DNA of 7,436 nucleotides, taken from contig JAHKXX010000277.1 of NCBI GenBank assembly GCA_020627425.1, positions 1 through 7,436 on the forward strand, written 5' to 3'. A model generated the notes under the pieces. It saw nothing but the letters and a program-made list of their open reading frames with translations, was not told where the DNA came from and searched no databases. A program made the position numbers and the translations under genes. Below, piece after piece: positions 6,635-7,436 of the stretch (its first letter is position 1; each line of letters begins with the position of its first letter). This DNA is from a bacterium. GTDB taxonomy: Bacteria; Bacillota; Clostridia; Oscillospirales; Acutalibacteraceae.

Positions 6635-7354
6635 TTAAATATCAAATATTGTATCCTCGGAATAGAACACAGCTTCATCTTCGGAAATATCATTCAGCTC
6701 ATCGATTTGTATCTCATTGTCAGATGTTGAAAACTTGTCATATTTGTCATCGTAGTAGTCGTAGAAGTCATAGTAATCGTCATAATCATCGTAATAGTCC
6801 TTGTAATTATTGTAGTCCGACAATCCTGCAATACCCAGAGTAAGAGCGGTTATAATATTAATTGTCCAGACCAAAGTAAAAAGACCGCAGTTAGCCATAC
6901 CACCTATGGACAGCCATTTGCCGATAATACCCATAGGACGCTTGTTGTAACCCTTCAGGGAATATTCCATAGCAAGCTTTGACTTTTTCAGTGCAAATAT
7001 TCCGAATATAATACTGAATATCGGAAAACCTGAGGCCGCCGCCGTAACTATACCCATAACCAGAGCCGGAGTAGCTGCGGGGTTTTCCATTGGCGCCGGA
7101 TTATAACCCGTATTATTATATTGATTATTGTATTGGTTGTTTACAGGCTGCTGATAATACAGCTGGTTTTGCTGATTGGGCTGATGATAATGCTGAGTGC
7201 CTGTATTGTTGTTTCCGGCAAAGGGATCATTTTCCTTGAACGGGTCTGCCTTTTGGTTCTGAGGCACCTCGCCTCTGTAGGTTATTGGTTTACCGCACGC
7301 AGGGCAGGCTACGGTATTGTTTGATATTTCTCTTCCGCAGTTTTCACAAAACAT
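6635..7354 (-). CDS. Zinc-ribbon, two-helix membrane protein (DUF4190-like) with Tyr/Asp-rich tail
   Basis: The 239-residue protein starts with a zinc ribbon with four cysteines, C3, C6, C17 and C20 (FCENCGREI and ACPACGKPI). Residues 46-85 form a low-complexity linker rich in Asn, Gln and Tyr. Two hydrophobic segments follow at about 97-121 and 143-178, with the ALVMGIVTAAASGFP and GKWLSIGGM patterns of DUF4190-like proteins, separated by a lysine-rich loop. After the second helix, residues 180-208 contain 11 Tyr and 11 Asp out of 29, and the end stays acidic (SEDEAVFYSEDTIFDI). The fold suggests a membrane scaffold or sensor; no enzyme motif is present and its function is unknown. GGAGG at 7361-7365 precedes the ATG by about 7 bases, and a promoter-like sequence lies directly upstream, so it is probably transcribed alone. 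It converges on the glycosyltransferase gene over a shared terminator. Confidence 0.85.
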   Translation of the reverse strand: MFCENCGREISNNTVACPACGKPITYRGEVPQNQKADPFKENDPFAGNNNTGTQHYHQPNQQNQLYYQQPVNNQYNNQYNNTGYNPAPMENPAATPALVMGIVTAAASGFPIFSIIFGIFALKKSKLAMEYSLKGYNKRPMGIIGKWLSIGGMANCGLFTLVWTINIITALTLGIAGLSDYNNYKDYYDDYDDYYDFYDYYDDKYDKFSTSDNEIQIDELNDISEDEAVFYSEDTIFDI

Positions 7355-7360
7355 AATCTT

Positions 7361-7366
7361 CCTCCG
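7361..7366 (-). promoter_or_regulatory. Strong ribosome binding site of the zinc-ribbon gene
   Basis: On the minus strand CGGAGG lies 6 bases before ATG 7354, close to the ideal anti-16S match and spacing, which fixes the start codon. Confidence 0.8.
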
Positions 7367-7373
7367 TTTTTTT

Positions 7374-7403
7374 ATCCTATAGTTAGAAATTGATTTCCGT
7401 CAA
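7374..7403 (-). promoter_or_regulatory. Candidate sigma-A type promoter of the zinc-ribbon gene
   Basis: On the minus strand TTGACG (7398-7403, five of six matches to the -35 consensus) is followed by TAGGAT at 7374-7379 (18-base spacer) or TATAGG at 7376-7381 (16-base spacer). Either gives a start point near 7367-7370 and a leader of only about 13-16 bases, just enough for the ribosome site. The rest of the sequence to the right edge (7404-7436) shows nothing I can name. Confidence 0.55.
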
Positions 7404-7436
7404 GCTTGTATCGGACAACGTTTCGGTTTAATAGCC

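Noticed and set aside
6731..6817. CRISPR-like or tandem DNA repeat
   Set aside because: The near-repetition comes from alternating Tyr and Asp codons in frame; there are no fixed repeat units or spacers.

Overview
The window looks like a chromosomal segment from a low-to-mid GC Gram-positive bacterium of the Clostridia, with a feel close to Ruminococcus and related Oscillospiraceae. The grounds are Shine-Dalgarno sites of the AGGAG type before most genes, use of TTG as a start, densely packed co-directional genes, the recX / rimO / pgsA housekeeping neighbourhood, a GT2-GtrA fusion and a zinc-ribbon membrane protein. The genus is an inference from style, not proven by a marker gene.

Layout. 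Bases 1-3529 carry five plus-strand genes with gaps of 14 to 26 bases: the end of recX, which runs off the left edge, then rimO, pgsA, a small TPR protein and a TerD-family protein. They probably share transcripts and end at a hairpin at 3535-3566. A serine alpha/beta hydrolase of the lysophospholipase/monoglyceride-lipase type follows on the minus strand (3576-4556) and starts at TTG. Only 47 bases separate it from a divergent plus-strand pair: a membrane-anchored alpha/beta hydrolase (4604-5581), overlapping by 4 bases (ATGA) a GT2 glycosyltransferase fused to a GtrA membrane domain (5578-6606). A strong hairpin at 6605-6631 ends that pair and also serves the convergent minus-strand gene (6635-7354), a zinc-ribbon, two-helix membrane protein with a striking Tyr/Asp tail. 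Its promoter-like sequence lies at 7374-7403.

How the genes may work together. The first block mixes recombination control (RecX), ribosome modification (RimO) and phosphatidylglycerol synthesis (PgsA) with a TPR-TerD pair of unknown role, a pairing more consistent with stress or envelope functions than with classic tellurite resistance, since no other ter gene is visible. In the second block the coupled hydrolase and GT2-GtrA enzyme suggest modification of an envelope glycan or lipid: the glycosyltransferase would charge a polyprenyl-phosphate carrier with a sugar, its GtrA part would help move it across the membrane, and the anchored hydrolase would face outward. This is inference from domains and topology. 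No tRNA, rRNA, CRISPR array, insertion sequence, prophage gene or known defence system is visible, and no stretch of more than 300 bases lacks a gene. I do not see a clear-cut new system; the best leads are the TPR-TerD pair, the hydrolase/GT2-GtrA pair and the Tyr/Asp-tailed zinc-ribbon protein.
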